Notes under the pieces: generated by a model | Seen by the model: only the letters and a program-made list of their open reading frames with translations | Told to the model about the DNA's origin: nothing | Database searches by the model: none | Shown: positions 1-8,873 of the stretch, piece after piece | Layout of the letters: each line of letters begins with the position of its first letter | Numbering within the stretch: position 1 is the first letter of the stretch | Position numbers and translations under genes: made by a program | Assembly: GCA_045576675.1 (NCBI GenBank) | Contig: JAZNGX010000142.1 | Span: forward strand, 1 to 23,437 | Direction: 5' to 3' | Source of the DNA: JAZNGX01 sp045576675 | GTDB taxonomy: Bacteria; Bacillota; Clostridia; Monoglobales; Firm-18 | Length of the DNA stretch: 23,437 nt

Positions 1-458
1 AATACAGCGAAGAAGAAGACCGCTATGTTGCAAAACATCATCCCTTTACGATGCCTGTAGAAGAAGATATTCCGCTTCTTAAAACAGAACCCCAAAAAGT
101 AAGAGCAAAAGCGTATGACATGATTTTTAACGGCACTGAGGTTGGTGGCGGCTCACTGCGTATTTTCAACACCGAACTGCAGCAAAAAATGTTTGAAGCC
201 TTAGGCTTTACCAAAGAAAAAGCCTGGGAACAGTTTGGTTATTTGATGAATGCATTCCGCTACGGCACACCGCCGCACGGTGGTATGGCATACGGTCTTG
301 ACAGACTAATTATGCTATTAACACGCAGTGAGTCAATCCGTGATGTAATGGCATTCCCGAAGGTACAGAATGCATCAGAGCTAATGACAAACGCACCTGA
401 TGTTGTTGATGCAAAGCAGCTTGAAGAGCTTGGCATCAGCATTGTTAAAAATGATTAA
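1..458 (+). CDS. aspS: Aspartyl-tRNA synthetase, C-terminal part (5' truncated by window edge)
   Basis: This is the 3' end of a class II aminoacyl-tRNA synthetase that charges tRNA-Asp in the cytoplasm. The frame is open from base 3, before the first ATG at 51, so the gene starts outside the window. The visible segment begins with HHPFTMP, typical of bacterial AspRS after the inserted GAD domain. It continues through the catalytic core to class II motif 3 (GGMAYGLDRL, about bases 280-309), whose arginine binds ATP. The end, with AFPKVQNASELMTNAP, is the standard AspRS terminus, so the gene looks intact at its 3' side. AspRS is favoured over AsnRS or LysRS because of the HHPFTMP and FPKVQNA blocks. 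I cannot tell whether it is the discriminating or non-discriminating type, since the anticodon-binding domain is missing from the window. Confidence 0.95.
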   Translation, partial: YSEEEDRYVAKHHPFTMPVEEDIPLLKTEPQKVRAKAYDMIFNGTEVGGGSLRIFNTELQQKMFEALGFTKEKAWEQFGYLMNAFRYGTPPHGGMAYGLDRLIMLLTRSESIRDVMAFPKVQNASELMTNAPDVVDAKQLEELGISIVKND

Positions 459-469
459 TTTATAAGAAA

Positions 470-516
470 CAATATTGCGTAGTAATATTACTATGCAATA
501 TTGTAATTCTTTTTTT
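470..516 (+). terminator. Hairpin terminator after aspS, directly against the next ribosome binding site
   Basis: Bases 470-486 and 487-503 form a 17-bp inverted repeat with one G-T wobble and no separate loop (CAATATTGCGTAGTAAT against ATTACTATGCAATATTG). A T-rich run follows at 507-516. The T run ends one base before the GAAGGGGGAG ribosome binding site of the next gene. It can serve as the aspS terminator, or as an attenuator for the ABC operon. Confidence 0.7.
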
Positions 517-533
517 GAAGGGGGAGAAACCGA

Positions 534-1517
534 GTGATTGAGGTTAAAGGCTTAACTAAAATATATGGAAAAAATATTGCTCTTAATAATGCAAGCTTTG
601 AAATCGGCGATGGTGAAATCGTTGGTTTGCTTGGACCTAACGGAGCAGGAAAAACAACCACTATGAATATAATAACAGGATATCTTTCCTGCACATCAGG
701 TACTGTTACAGTTGACGGATTTGATGTGTTTGAAAATCCAAAAGAGGTAAAGAAGCTTATTGGGTATCTGCCTGAAAATCCGCCACTTTATATGGAAATG
801 ACGGTGTGGGATTATCTGAGCTTTGTTTATGAGCTGAAAAAAGCAGAGCAGCCTAAAGACGAGCATTTAAATGATATTCTTGAAAAAGTAAAAATAACTG
901 ATGTAAAAAACAGACTTATAAAGAATCTTTCAAAAGGATACAAACAGCGTATCGGTATGGCTCAGGCTTTGGTAGGGAATCCGAAAATTCTTATATTTGA
1001 CGAGCCAACGGTTGGTCTTGACCCACGTCAGATTAACGAAATCCGTGACGTGATAAAAGAACTGGGAAAAACAAAAACAGTTATTTTAAGCTCACATATT
1101 TTATCTGAAATCAGTTCGGTTTGCGAAAGAATTATCGTTATCAACAAAGGCGTAATTGCAGCTAACGACAGTCTTTCAAATATACTAAACGTTGTAAGCA
1201 ACAAAAACAGACTTAATCTTTTAATTGAAGGCAACAGTGAAACAGTTCTGCCAGCACTGAGTGAGATTGAGGGGATATTTGAGGTTGCTGTTGTAAGCAA
1301 CAGCAATGAGCTTACAAGATATGTTGCAAAAACAAACGGAACATTAACAGTTCAAAGAGATATTTTCAATAAAATGGCACAGCTTAACTGTCCTGTTCTG
1401 ATTATGGAAAAGAAAACTCTTTCTCTTGAAGAGGTGTTCTTAAAGATTACTGAAAAGCCACAGATGAATCAGGAAATTACTGAGGAGGTTGAAGAAAACA
1501 ATGAAAGCGATATTTAA
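534..1517 (+). CDS. Gld/Nat-type ABC transporter ATP-binding protein
   Basis: This is the cytoplasmic ATPase subunit of an ABC-2 type exporter of the GldA/NatA group. Walker A is GPNGAGKTT (residues 34-42), the signature is LSKGYKQR (132-139), Walker B is ILIFDEP (152-158), and the switch histidine is H188 in LSSH. The usual Q-loop glutamine is replaced by E81 in YLPEN, which is common in this subfamily. Residues from about 220 form the C-terminal DUF4162-like extension. The start is GTG with GAAGGGGGAG upstream at good spacing. The 3' end overlaps the permease gene by 17 bases, so the two are translationally coupled. The four-gene set (ATPase, permease, GldG-like and DUF4340 proteins) is common in Clostridia and does not imply gliding. 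The substrate is unknown. Confidence 0.92.
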   Translation: MIEVKGLTKIYGKNIALNNASFEIGDGEIVGLLGPNGAGKTTTMNIITGYLSCTSGTVTVDGFDVFENPKEVKKLIGYLPENPPLYMEMTVWDYLSFVYELKKAEQPKDEHLNDILEKVKITDVKNRLIKNLSKGYKQRIGMAQALVGNPKILIFDEPTVGLDPRQINEIRDVIKELGKTKTVILSSHILSEISSVCERIIVINKGVIAANDSLSNILNVVSNKNRLNLLIEGNSETVLPALSEIEGIFEVAVVSNSNELTRYVAKTNGTLTVQRDIFNKMAQLNCPVLIMEKKTLSLEEVFLKITEKPQMNQEITEEVEENNESDI

Positions 1518-2208
1518 AAGAGAATTTAAATCATATTTTACTTCACCAATCGGTTATATATTTCTGGGTTGTTCGCTGATTTTTTCAGGTATAGTTTTTT
1601 ATATTGCAAATCTTGCATCACAAAGCCCTGATATGTCAACATTTTTCAGTATGCTTACATATCTTTATATCTTTGTGACTCCTGTACTTACAATGCGTCT
1701 TATTGCTGATGATTCCAAGAACAAAACGGATCAGCTTTTGTTGACTTCACCTGTTTCGGTATTGTCAGTTGTTTTAGGAAAATATTTTGCGGCAATGGCT
1801 CTTCTTGGTGTACTGTTACTTATATTATTGATATATCCTCTTGTTTTGCAGTTGTACGGAACTGTTCAGATGGGATATATTCTTAATATGTTTATAGGAT
1901 ACTTTTTACTGGGCGGTGCACTTTTTGCTATTGGCATATTTGTGTCATCATTGACTGACAGTCAGGTTACATCGGCAATTGTAACGCTTATTGTTATGTT
2001 GTTTATGTTCTTTATCATAGACGTACTTGTAAACTACATAGGCGTGCCGTTTATAGCGACAATAGTATCATGGTTTTCGATAATGAACAGATTTACAGGT
2101 TTTTATCTCGGATATCTGGACTTATCATCGGTAATATATTATATTTCGGTTGCGGCTGTTTTTGTTTTTCTTACAGTTCAGTCAATCGAAAAGAAAAGAT
2201 GGAATTAG
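1501..2208 (+). CDS. ABC-2 type (GldF-like) transporter permease
   Basis: This is the membrane subunit of the exporter, 235 residues with about six transmembrane segments. The opening MKAIFKREFKSYFTSPIGY and the block LTMRLIADDSKNKTDQLLLT (residues 63-82) are characteristic of the GldF/ABC-2 family. I chose ATG 1501 over the in-frame TTG at 1489 because GAGGAGG (1482-1488) ends exactly at that TTG and leaves no spacing. The family's conserved N-terminus also begins at this methionine. The gene overlaps the ATPase gene and is followed 12 bases later by the GldG-like gene. The two encoded proteins should form the core of one transporter. Confidence 0.9.
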   Translation: MKAIFKREFKSYFTSPIGYIFLGCSLIFSGIVFYIANLASQSPDMSTFFSMLTYLYIFVTPVLTMRLIADDSKNKTDQLLLTSPVSVLSVVLGKYFAAMALLGVLLLILLIYPLVLQLYGTVQMGYILNMFIGYFLLGGALFAIGIFVSSLTDSQVTSAIVTLIVMLFMFFIIDVLVNYIGVPFIATIVSWFSIMNRFTGFYLGYLDLSSVIYYISVAAVFVFLTVQSIEKKRWN

Positions 2209-2220
2209 GAGGGTGTGCAA

Positions 2221-3600
2221 ATGAAAATGTTTAACAGAAAAAAGATATTTTATAGCACAGGCTCCGTTATTATCAGTGTTATATTTATCGCAATAATATT
2301 GCTTTTCAATTTTGTAACATCAACTCTGACAGATAGATTTTCGTTGAAATATGATTTCACTGAATCAAAGCTGTATGAGCTTTCAGACGATACTGTTGAG
2401 TTTATGAAAACAGTTGATAAGCCTATTGATTTATATTATTTCGTAAGCGATATCACAATGACAAGCAATATAACAGAAACACTTGAAAAAATCGCCGCAC
2501 TAAATAAAAATGTTGATTTTACGATGGTTTCTGCAGATAAAAACCCAACGCTTGCCCAAAGATTTACTACTGCCGATACAAAGCTTGGTATGTATACCAT
2601 TGTTGTTGACGACGGCAAGAATTTTAAAACTATTGCTTATGAAGACTTTTTTGGATACAATCCGATAAGTCAGCAAAACGATATACTTATTGTTGAAAGC
2701 AAGATAATTTCTGCTATTAATACAATAGCACGTGACAAAAAAATAACGGTTGGCTTTACAACAGGTCACGGCGAGGATACTGCAACAGCAATGAAGGGCT
2801 TTTTGAGTGATGATAACATATCACACACAGATATAAGCCTTGTATCTGATGATTTTAAAGCTCAGTGTGACATAGTTTGCATTGCTGCACCTGTAACAGA
2901 TTTTACTGCTGAAGAAATAGACAGACTTGATGCGTATATTAAAAACGGCGGCAAGGTGCAGTTGTATTTTACAATGAATTCAGAGCCGATGCCAAAGCTT
3001 TATTCATACTTAAATGAGTGTGGCATAGAGGTTGGCAATAATATGGTATTTGAAGGTGACTCTTCAAAGGTAATAGGAAACACTGCATATTGCTTTGCGG
3101 CTACTCTTGCAGAACACAATATTACAAACAATCTTATTGAAAATGGTGCATTGAATGTTGTTCAGATGTCACGAACAATTACACCTGCTTCTGAGTACAA
3201 AAACGGTTTCAGCTTAAAGACTTTGCAAAAAACCGGAAACAAAGCTGTGTCAAGAAGCATTATGACAGCTGAGGAAGAAGCTGCCGGTGAGCTTTCATTA
3301 AGCGTTATTGCAAGCTACAATAGTGAAGATGCACAGGGAGGAACACTTTTGGTATCAGGCTCATATGTATCCTTTGCAGGAGCGTATGCTGAGTACAATA
3401 AAGATTTGTATTTATCAAGCATTATCAGAATGACAGATTCTGAGGAAAGCTACAGTATTTCACCGAAGTTTTTATATTTAACAAGGCTTAACATTAGCCA
3501 ATTAAGTATAATTCTGTGGATGATTGTTGTGATTTACGTATTCCCTGCTGCTATCTTTATAGCAGGCTTGTTTGTATGGTATAGGAGGAGACACTTATAA
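2221..3600 (+). CDS. GldG-like ABC transporter auxiliary membrane protein
   Basis: A 459-residue protein of the GldG/ABC_transp_aux type. It has one N-terminal transmembrane helix (about residues 12-35), a large extracytoplasmic region, and a C-terminal helix ending in WYRRR, which anchors it by both ends. The TGHGE motif in the middle (ITVGFTTGHGE) and the following IDRLDAYIKNGGKV block match the family. I prefer ATG 2221 to the in-frame GTG 2215, because AGGAGGG at 2207-2213 is 7 bases before the ATG and 1 base before the GTG. Its stop TAA shares its last base with the next ATG (TAATG). The role is probably to help the permease with an envelope substrate, but its biochemistry is not settled. 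Confidence 0.85.
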   Translation: MKMFNRKKIFYSTGSVIISVIFIAIILLFNFVTSTLTDRFSLKYDFTESKLYELSDDTVEFMKTVDKPIDLYYFVSDITMTSNITETLEKIAALNKNVDFTMVSADKNPTLAQRFTTADTKLGMYTIVVDDGKNFKTIAYEDFFGYNPISQQNDILIVESKIISAINTIARDKKITVGFTTGHGEDTATAMKGFLSDDNISHTDISLVSDDFKAQCDIVCIAAPVTDFTAEEIDRLDAYIKNGGKVQLYFTMNSEPMPKLYSYLNECGIEVGNNMVFEGDSSKVIGNTAYCFAATLAEHNITNNLIENGALNVVQMSRTITPASEYKNGFSLKTLQKTGNKAVSRSIMTAEEEAAGELSLSVIASYNSEDAQGGTLLVSGSYVSFAGAYAEYNKDLYLSSIIRMTDSEESYSISPKFLYLTRLNISQLSIILWMIVVIYVFPAAIFIAGLFVWYRRRHL

Positions 3601-4979
3601 TGGCAGAAAAAAATATTTATAAACAAAAAAGAATGATAAAAAATCTTATTATAGCAGTGGCAGTTCTTGTTGTTATGATTGCTGCTGTTGTGATGGTTAT
3701 GAATATCCCTGAAAAGACTGCAGAAGAAAAGCTTGAAAGCAGTTCGGACTATGTAACACTTTACAAATGCGATTATGAAAAAATCAACAGAATCACTTTG
3801 GAAAACGAAAAAGGCACAAATGTATTTGTTAAAGAGTATGATGAATGGCTTTGTGAAAATGCTCCTGAGGTTGAGATTAGCGGAGATGACGTGTTGGCAC
3901 TTGCAATGAATTTTGGTACTATCGTAGGTACTCTTGTTGAAGAAGAGGCACAAGATTTGACTGCATATGGGTTTGATACTCCTTCTGCTCAGGTTACCAT
4001 TGAATTTAATGATGGTGCATCCAAGCAGTTTATACTTGGTAACAGCACTGCTACCGGTTCAGGATATTATCTGAAGCTTGCAGATGAACCTGCTGTGTAT
4101 ATTCTTGCACAGTACAGATGCTCGGATTTCTTCCTGTCATTATTTGATTTCAGAGACAGCGACGTTTTTACACCGGAATCAGAGGAAACAATGTCAGTTA
4201 CAGTAACAAACAAAAACGGCGAGTTTAAAATTAATAAGTTTGATGCAGAAAATGCAAGTGCTACTGCACTGTTTATGTCAAACTGGCAACTTGTTGAACC
4301 CGGTACACTTGAGGGTAAGGACGAAAGCATTGAGCAGATATTATTCTCTGAAATGCAGCTAAAAACAACAGATTTTATTGCTGATGACAGTTCTATGTAT
4401 GAGCAGTATGGCTTTAACGAGCCTACTTGTGTTGCAAGCTATAAGGATATTGACGGACTTGTAACAACAGTTACCTTCGGTAAAATGCTTGAAGGAAAGG
4501 TTTTTGTGAAAATCAGCGGTGCTGATTGGCTTTATATTGTATCAGCAAGTAATTTGTCAATTCTTGATGCTGATTATCTTGATGTATCATCAAATCTTGC
4601 TATGCTTGAGAAAATTGACAACGTTAAATCCGTTCACCTGTTCTACGACAATAAGAATCACATAATGTCAATTGATCGTTCTTCAGATGAAGAGTCATAC
4701 AAGATTGGTAATCTTAATGTTGAAGAGGATGTTTTCAAGGATTTATATCAGAAGATTATAGGTGTTACCGTTGAAGGTGAGGTTGAAAATCCCGGAAGCG
4801 GTCAACATTTATGCTCTGTAACCTTTAATTATATAGATGACCTTGGTTCTAAAACAATTGATTATTATACGTATGAAGACAGATTTGCTTCAATTATTAT
4901 AAATGGTGAGCTTAAGTTCTTTACTTCAAGAGATAAAGTTCAGAAAATTATAGATGGAGTTAATGAAATAATTAAATGA
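3600..4979 (+). CDS. DUF4340 domain-containing membrane-anchored protein
   Basis: A 459-residue protein with one N-terminal transmembrane segment (about residues 12-36, rich in V, I, A and M) and a long extracytoplasmic part. It contains two similar stretches of the DUF4340 type. One is YGFDTPSAQVTIEFNDG...FILGN (about residue 123 on), the other YGFNEPTCVASYKD...VTFGK (about residue 267 on), so the domain is internally repeated. AGGAGGAG at 3583-3590 sets the start at ATG 3600. This family regularly follows GldG-like genes and probably works with the same exporter. The stop overlaps the recJ start (ATGA). No enzymatic motif is seen. Confidence 0.85.
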   Translation: MAEKNIYKQKRMIKNLIIAVAVLVVMIAAVVMVMNIPEKTAEEKLESSSDYVTLYKCDYEKINRITLENEKGTNVFVKEYDEWLCENAPEVEISGDDVLALAMNFGTIVGTLVEEEAQDLTAYGFDTPSAQVTIEFNDGASKQFILGNSTATGSGYYLKLADEPAVYILAQYRCSDFFLSLFDFRDSDVFTPESEETMSVTVTNKNGEFKINKFDAENASATALFMSNWQLVEPGTLEGKDESIEQILFSEMQLKTTDFIADDSSMYEQYGFNEPTCVASYKDIDGLVTTVTFGKMLEGKVFVKISGADWLYIVSASNLSILDADYLDVSSNLAMLEKIDNVKSVHLFYDNKNHIMSIDRSSDEESYKIGNLNVEEDVFKDLYQKIIGVTVEGEVENPGSGQHLCSVTFNYIDDLGSKTIDYYTYEDRFASIIINGELKFFTSRDKVQKIIDGVNEIIK

Positions 4980-6673
4980 GAAAACAGTGGATATATAAGC
5001 AGAACAACAGTGAGCGTGTTAATGAAATCGCAGAAAAATACAATATTTCACCACTTGTTGCTTCTGTGCTGCAAAACAGAATATCAGAAATCGGTAACTG
5101 CCTTGACAGTGATTTCAACAGCCTGATAAATAAAATTCATTCTCCTTTTTTGCTAAATGATATGGAAGAGGCAGTTGTTGAAATAGAATCCGCTGTTTAT
5201 AATGGTGACAGAATCACGATTTACGGAGATTACGATGCTGATGGAGTTACTGCAACGGCTATTTTGTACTTATATCTTGAAAGTATTGGTGCTGATGTTG
5301 ATTATTATATTCCTGATCGTTTTGAAGATGGTTACGGAGTAAATGAAAATGCACTGAAAATGCTTTGCGAAAGAGGAACAAAGCTGATAATAACAGTTGA
5401 TACCGGTATAAGTGCATATGAGCAGATAAAGTATGCGTATGAGCTTGGTATGCAGGTAATAGTGACGGATCATCACGAATGCCCTGAGCAGTTACCGGAA
5501 TGCTGTGCGATAATAAATCCTAAGCGTAAAGACAGTACATACCCGTTTAAGGACATAGCCGGCGTTGGTGTTGCATTTAAGCTTGTGTGTGCATTAAATG
5601 ATGGGGTATATGATATTGCCGAATCATTTGTTGACTTGGTGTGTATTGGTACTGTGGCAGATGTTATGCCACTTATTGATGAAAACAGAGCATTTGTTCA
5701 GATGGGCTTAAAGAAGCTTGCGTTGTCTGACAATGTCGGCATTAATGCCTTGCTGGAAAAGGTGGGGTATAGTGACAAACCGATAAATTCAAGCGTTGTT
5801 GGTTTTGCATTGTCGCCACGCATCAATGCTTGCGGAAGATTGTACAATGCCTCAAAAGCGGTTGATATGCTTATTACAGATGATGAAGAAAACGCCGCAT
5901 CTATTGCTCAATGGCTTTGTGATGTTAACACACAGCGTCAGGGACTTGAAACAAAGATATACAATGAGGTTATAGAGATAATAGAACAAAATCAGCTGTA
6001 CCGTGAACGTGTTATTGTTGTTGCAAATTCAGGCTGGCATCATGGTGTTATAGGAATAGTGGCATCAAAAATTACGGAAAAGTATTACAGACCGACCATT
6101 CTTTTAACTGTTGACGGTGATATTGCAAAGGGTTCATCAAGAAGCATAGAGGGCTTTGATATTTATGAAGGTCTTACTGCAGTTTCTGATAATTTAGAAA
6201 AATTTGGCGGTCACAGCCTTGCGGCAGGTCTTACTCTTAAAACAGATAAAATAGTAAGCTTCCGTCAGGCGATTAATCAGTATGCCGCTCAGGTTACAAA
6301 GAGAGAGGATTATATTCCCAAAATATATGTTGACAGTGTTGCTAAAGCAGAATGGCTTAACGAAGCCGATGTTGAACAGCTGTCATTGTTGGAACCTTTT
6401 GGCAATGGCAACAACACGCCAATTTTCGCTTTTAACAACGCAGTTATAGAAAACATCGGAGTTATGAGTGACAACAAGCATCTGAGGTTAAGAATCGGCA
6501 TTGGCGGAGCAAGTGTCAGTGCAGTCGGCTTTGGAATGGGTAATTATTTCAGTTACTTAAGAATTGGTGAAACCATTGATGTTTGCGGCAATTTAGGAAT
6601 TAATGAATACAATAATAACAGGAGTGTTCAGTTAATTTTAAGAGATATCAAAAAAGTGTCAAAGGAGGAGTAA
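4976..6673 (+). CDS. recJ: Single-stranded-DNA-specific exonuclease RecJ
   Basis: RecJ degrades single-stranded DNA 5' to 3' in recombination and repair. The DHH phosphoesterase motifs are all present: DYDADGVT (85-92), VDTG (141-144), VTDHH (163-167) and GTVADVMPL (225-233). The DHHA1 part has PRINACGR (281-288), WHHGVIGIVA (354-363) and GGHSLAAG (411-418), followed by the OB-fold region. At 565 residues it is near E. coli length and lacks the long C-terminal extension seen in Bacillus RecJ. The ATG overlaps the DUF4340 stop by four bases and has no strong ribosome binding site, so translation probably depends on coupling. The rel gene follows after three bases; the apt gene often found between recJ and rel is absent. 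Confidence 0.95.
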   Translation: MRKQWIYKQNNSERVNEIAEKYNISPLVASVLQNRISEIGNCLDSDFNSLINKIHSPFLLNDMEEAVVEIESAVYNGDRITIYGDYDADGVTATAILYLYLESIGADVDYYIPDRFEDGYGVNENALKMLCERGTKLIITVDTGISAYEQIKYAYELGMQVIVTDHHECPEQLPECCAIINPKRKDSTYPFKDIAGVGVAFKLVCALNDGVYDIAESFVDLVCIGTVADVMPLIDENRAFVQMGLKKLALSDNVGINALLEKVGYSDKPINSSVVGFALSPRINACGRLYNASKAVDMLITDDEENAASIAQWLCDVNTQRQGLETKIYNEVIEIIEQNQLYRERVIVVANSGWHHGVIGIVASKITEKYYRPTILLTVDGDIAKGSSRSIEGFDIYEGLTAVSDNLEKFGGHSLAAGLTLKTDKIVSFRQAINQYAAQVTKREDYIPKIYVDSVAKAEWLNEADVEQLSLLEPFGNGNNTPIFAFNNAVIENIGVMSDNKHLRLRIGIGGASVSAVGFGMGNYFSYLRIGETIDVCGNLGINEYNNNRSVQLILRDIKKVSKEE

Positions 6674-6676
6674 CGT

Positions 6677-8860
6677 ATGCTTACGCCTGATCAGTCATTT
6701 GAAAAGTTAAAAGAAGCTATATTGAAATACAATCCTACAGCTGATTTGTGGCTGATTGAAAAGGCATACGCTTTGTCTGCTACTGCACATTCGGGGCAAC
6801 AGAGAAAGTCGGGTGAGCCTTATGTTACACATCCGTTGGCGGTTGCACATATTCTGGCTGATATGGAGCTTGACTGCGGTTCGATTGCTGCAGGGCTTTT
6901 GCACGATACTGTGGAAGATACAATCTACAGTACAGATGATATAAAAGAAATGTTTGGTGAAGAAATTGCCTTGCTTGTTGACGGAGTTACCAAGCTTGGC
7001 AAAATCCCATACAGTACAAAGGAAGAGCAGCAGCTTGAAAGTATACGAAAAATGTTTCTTGCTATGGCAAAGGATATACGTGTTATACTTATTAAGCTTG
7101 CCGACAGACTTCATAATATGCGTACGTTAAAAAGTATGCCTGAGGCAAAGCAACTCGAAAAGTCTCACGAAACAATGGAGGTTTATGCCCCTTTGGCACA
7201 CAGACTTGGTATGCAAAAGATAAAATGGGAGCTTGAAGATATTTCGCTTCGTTATCTTGACCCTATCGCGTATCACGAAATTTCTGAGGGCATTGACCAG
7301 AAGCGTGCTGAACGTGAAAAGTATTTAACTGAGGTTCAGGAGCTTATAAATTCAAGACTTGAAGAAATGAATATCAAGGCTCATATAATGGGCAGAGCAA
7401 AGCATTTTTACAGTATTTACAGAAAAATGTACACAAATAATTTGGAGCTTGACCAGATTTATGACCTGCTTGCAGTTCGTGTTATAGTTGACACTATTCC
7501 CGAATGCTATGAGGTTTTAGGTCTTGTTCACGAATTGTTCAAGCCTATTCCCGGCAGGTTCAAGGATTATATTGCAATGCCGAAAAAAAATATGTATCAG
7601 TCGTTGCACAACAGCCTGATTGGCCCGGGTGGTCGTCCTTTTGAGGTGCAAATACGCACGTGGGATATGCACAAGGTTGCAGAGGTGGGTATTGCTGCTC
7701 ACTGGAAATATAAAGAAGGTGTTTCGGGAGAGTCGGATATTGACAACAAGCTTGAATGGGTGCGTCAGTTGATTGATATACACAAGGATATGTCTGATGC
7801 TGAAGAATTTATGCACACTCTGAAAATTGATTTGTTTGAAGATGAGGTTTTCGTATTCTCACCTAAGGGTGATGTGATTAATCTTCCTGCCAACTCAACG
7901 CCTATTGATTTTGCATATGCGATACACAGTGCTATCGGTAACAAAACGGTAGGTGCAAAGATAAACGGTAAAATTGTTAATCTGGATTACAAGCTTACAA
8001 ATGGTGATATTGTGGAGATTATTACTTCTTCCACACCACACGGTCCCAGCAGAGACTGGCTTAAAACTGTTAAAACCTCTCAGGCTCGAAAGAAAATCAA
8101 CGACTGGTTTAAAAAAGAGCATCGTGAGGAAAATATCATCCACGGTAAGGAGCTTGTTGAAAAAGAATTTAAGCGTAACGGTTTGCCATTGTCGTTGATT
8201 AAAGATACTGAAATCACAGAATCGCTGTTTAAAAAACATAATCTTTCTTCGCTTGATGACTTGTATGCTATAATAGGCTTTGGCGGCTTGCAAATTTCTA
8301 AGATTATAACAAGATTCAGGGGAGAGTATCATTCGCGTATTGATACCGCCGTTCCTGATAAGATGCTTAACGATGTTAAGCCAAAATCCAAAAAAACAAA
8401 CAATTCCGGTATTATTGTAAAGGGAGTAGACAATTGTCTTGTTAAGCTGTCAAGATGTTGCAATCCTGTACCGGGTGACGAGATTATAGGTTATATTACA
8501 AGGGGCAGAGGTGTCTCAGTTCACAGAAAAGACTGCGTTAACGTTACAAACATCGCAAATGAGCCTATGCAACAGGGTGAAAGATTTATAGATGTAAGCT
8601 GGGATCACGGCAATGCGTCAAAATACGTTACGGACATACAAATTATTGCAAACGACAGAGCCGGTCTTATTATGGAGGTTGCAAATATTGTTTCTAATAT
8701 GAAAATCAGTATGCACGCTATTAATGGCCGATTACTCAAGGACGGTCTTGCAAGCGTAATGATTACTGTTGAAGTCGGCGATAAATCGGATATTGATAAA
8801 ATACTTAAAAATTTATGGAAAATCAGTGGCGTTACTTCTGTTGTAAGAAGTAAGATGTAG
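6677..8860 (+). CDS. rel: Bifunctional (p)ppGpp synthetase/hydrolase Rel
   Basis: This 727-residue enzyme makes and degrades the stringent-response alarmone (p)ppGpp on starved ribosomes. The N-terminal HD hydrolase domain is intact (H52, HD 76-77 and ED 80-81 in LLHDTVED, LADRLHNMRT 141-150). The synthetase domain follows, with RFKD at 294-297. This RXKD motif marks bifunctional Rel enzymes; monofunctional RelA has EXDD. Then come the TGS domain (about 390-450), the helical region, the zinc-finger/RIS domain with RCC at 593-595 and C620, and the ACT domain (about 652-727). AAAGGAGGAG at 6661-6670 is a strong ribosome binding site. The gene lies between recJ and an MBL hydrolase, as in many Firmicutes. 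Confidence 0.96.
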   Translation: MLTPDQSFEKLKEAILKYNPTADLWLIEKAYALSATAHSGQQRKSGEPYVTHPLAVAHILADMELDCGSIAAGLLHDTVEDTIYSTDDIKEMFGEEIALLVDGVTKLGKIPYSTKEEQQLESIRKMFLAMAKDIRVILIKLADRLHNMRTLKSMPEAKQLEKSHETMEVYAPLAHRLGMQKIKWELEDISLRYLDPIAYHEISEGIDQKRAEREKYLTEVQELINSRLEEMNIKAHIMGRAKHFYSIYRKMYTNNLELDQIYDLLAVRVIVDTIPECYEVLGLVHELFKPIPGRFKDYIAMPKKNMYQSLHNSLIGPGGRPFEVQIRTWDMHKVAEVGIAAHWKYKEGVSGESDIDNKLEWVRQLIDIHKDMSDAEEFMHTLKIDLFEDEVFVFSPKGDVINLPANSTPIDFAYAIHSAIGNKTVGAKINGKIVNLDYKLTNGDIVEIITSSTPHGPSRDWLKTVKTSQARKKINDWFKKEHREENIIHGKELVEKEFKRNGLPLSLIKDTEITESLFKKHNLSSLDDLYAIIGFGGLQISKIITRFRGEYHSRIDTAVPDKMLNDVKPKSKKTNNSGIIVKGVDNCLVKLSRCCNPVPGDEIIGYITRGRGVSVHRKDCVNVTNIANEPMQQGERFIDVSWDHGNASKYVTDIQIIANDRAGLIMEVANIVSNMKISMHAINGRLLKDGLASVMITVEVGDKSDIDKILKNLWKISGVTSVVRSKM

Positions 8861-8873
8861 TTAGGTGAAAAAT

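Noticed and set aside
1489..1500. TTG start for the ABC permease
   Set aside because: The GAGGAGG site ends at the base before it, so there is no spacing. ATG 1501 fits both spacing and family N-terminus.
534..4979. Reading the Gld-type genes as a gliding motility system
   Set aside because: Only the ABC part is present. This set is common in non-gliding Clostridia, and no other gliding genes are seen.
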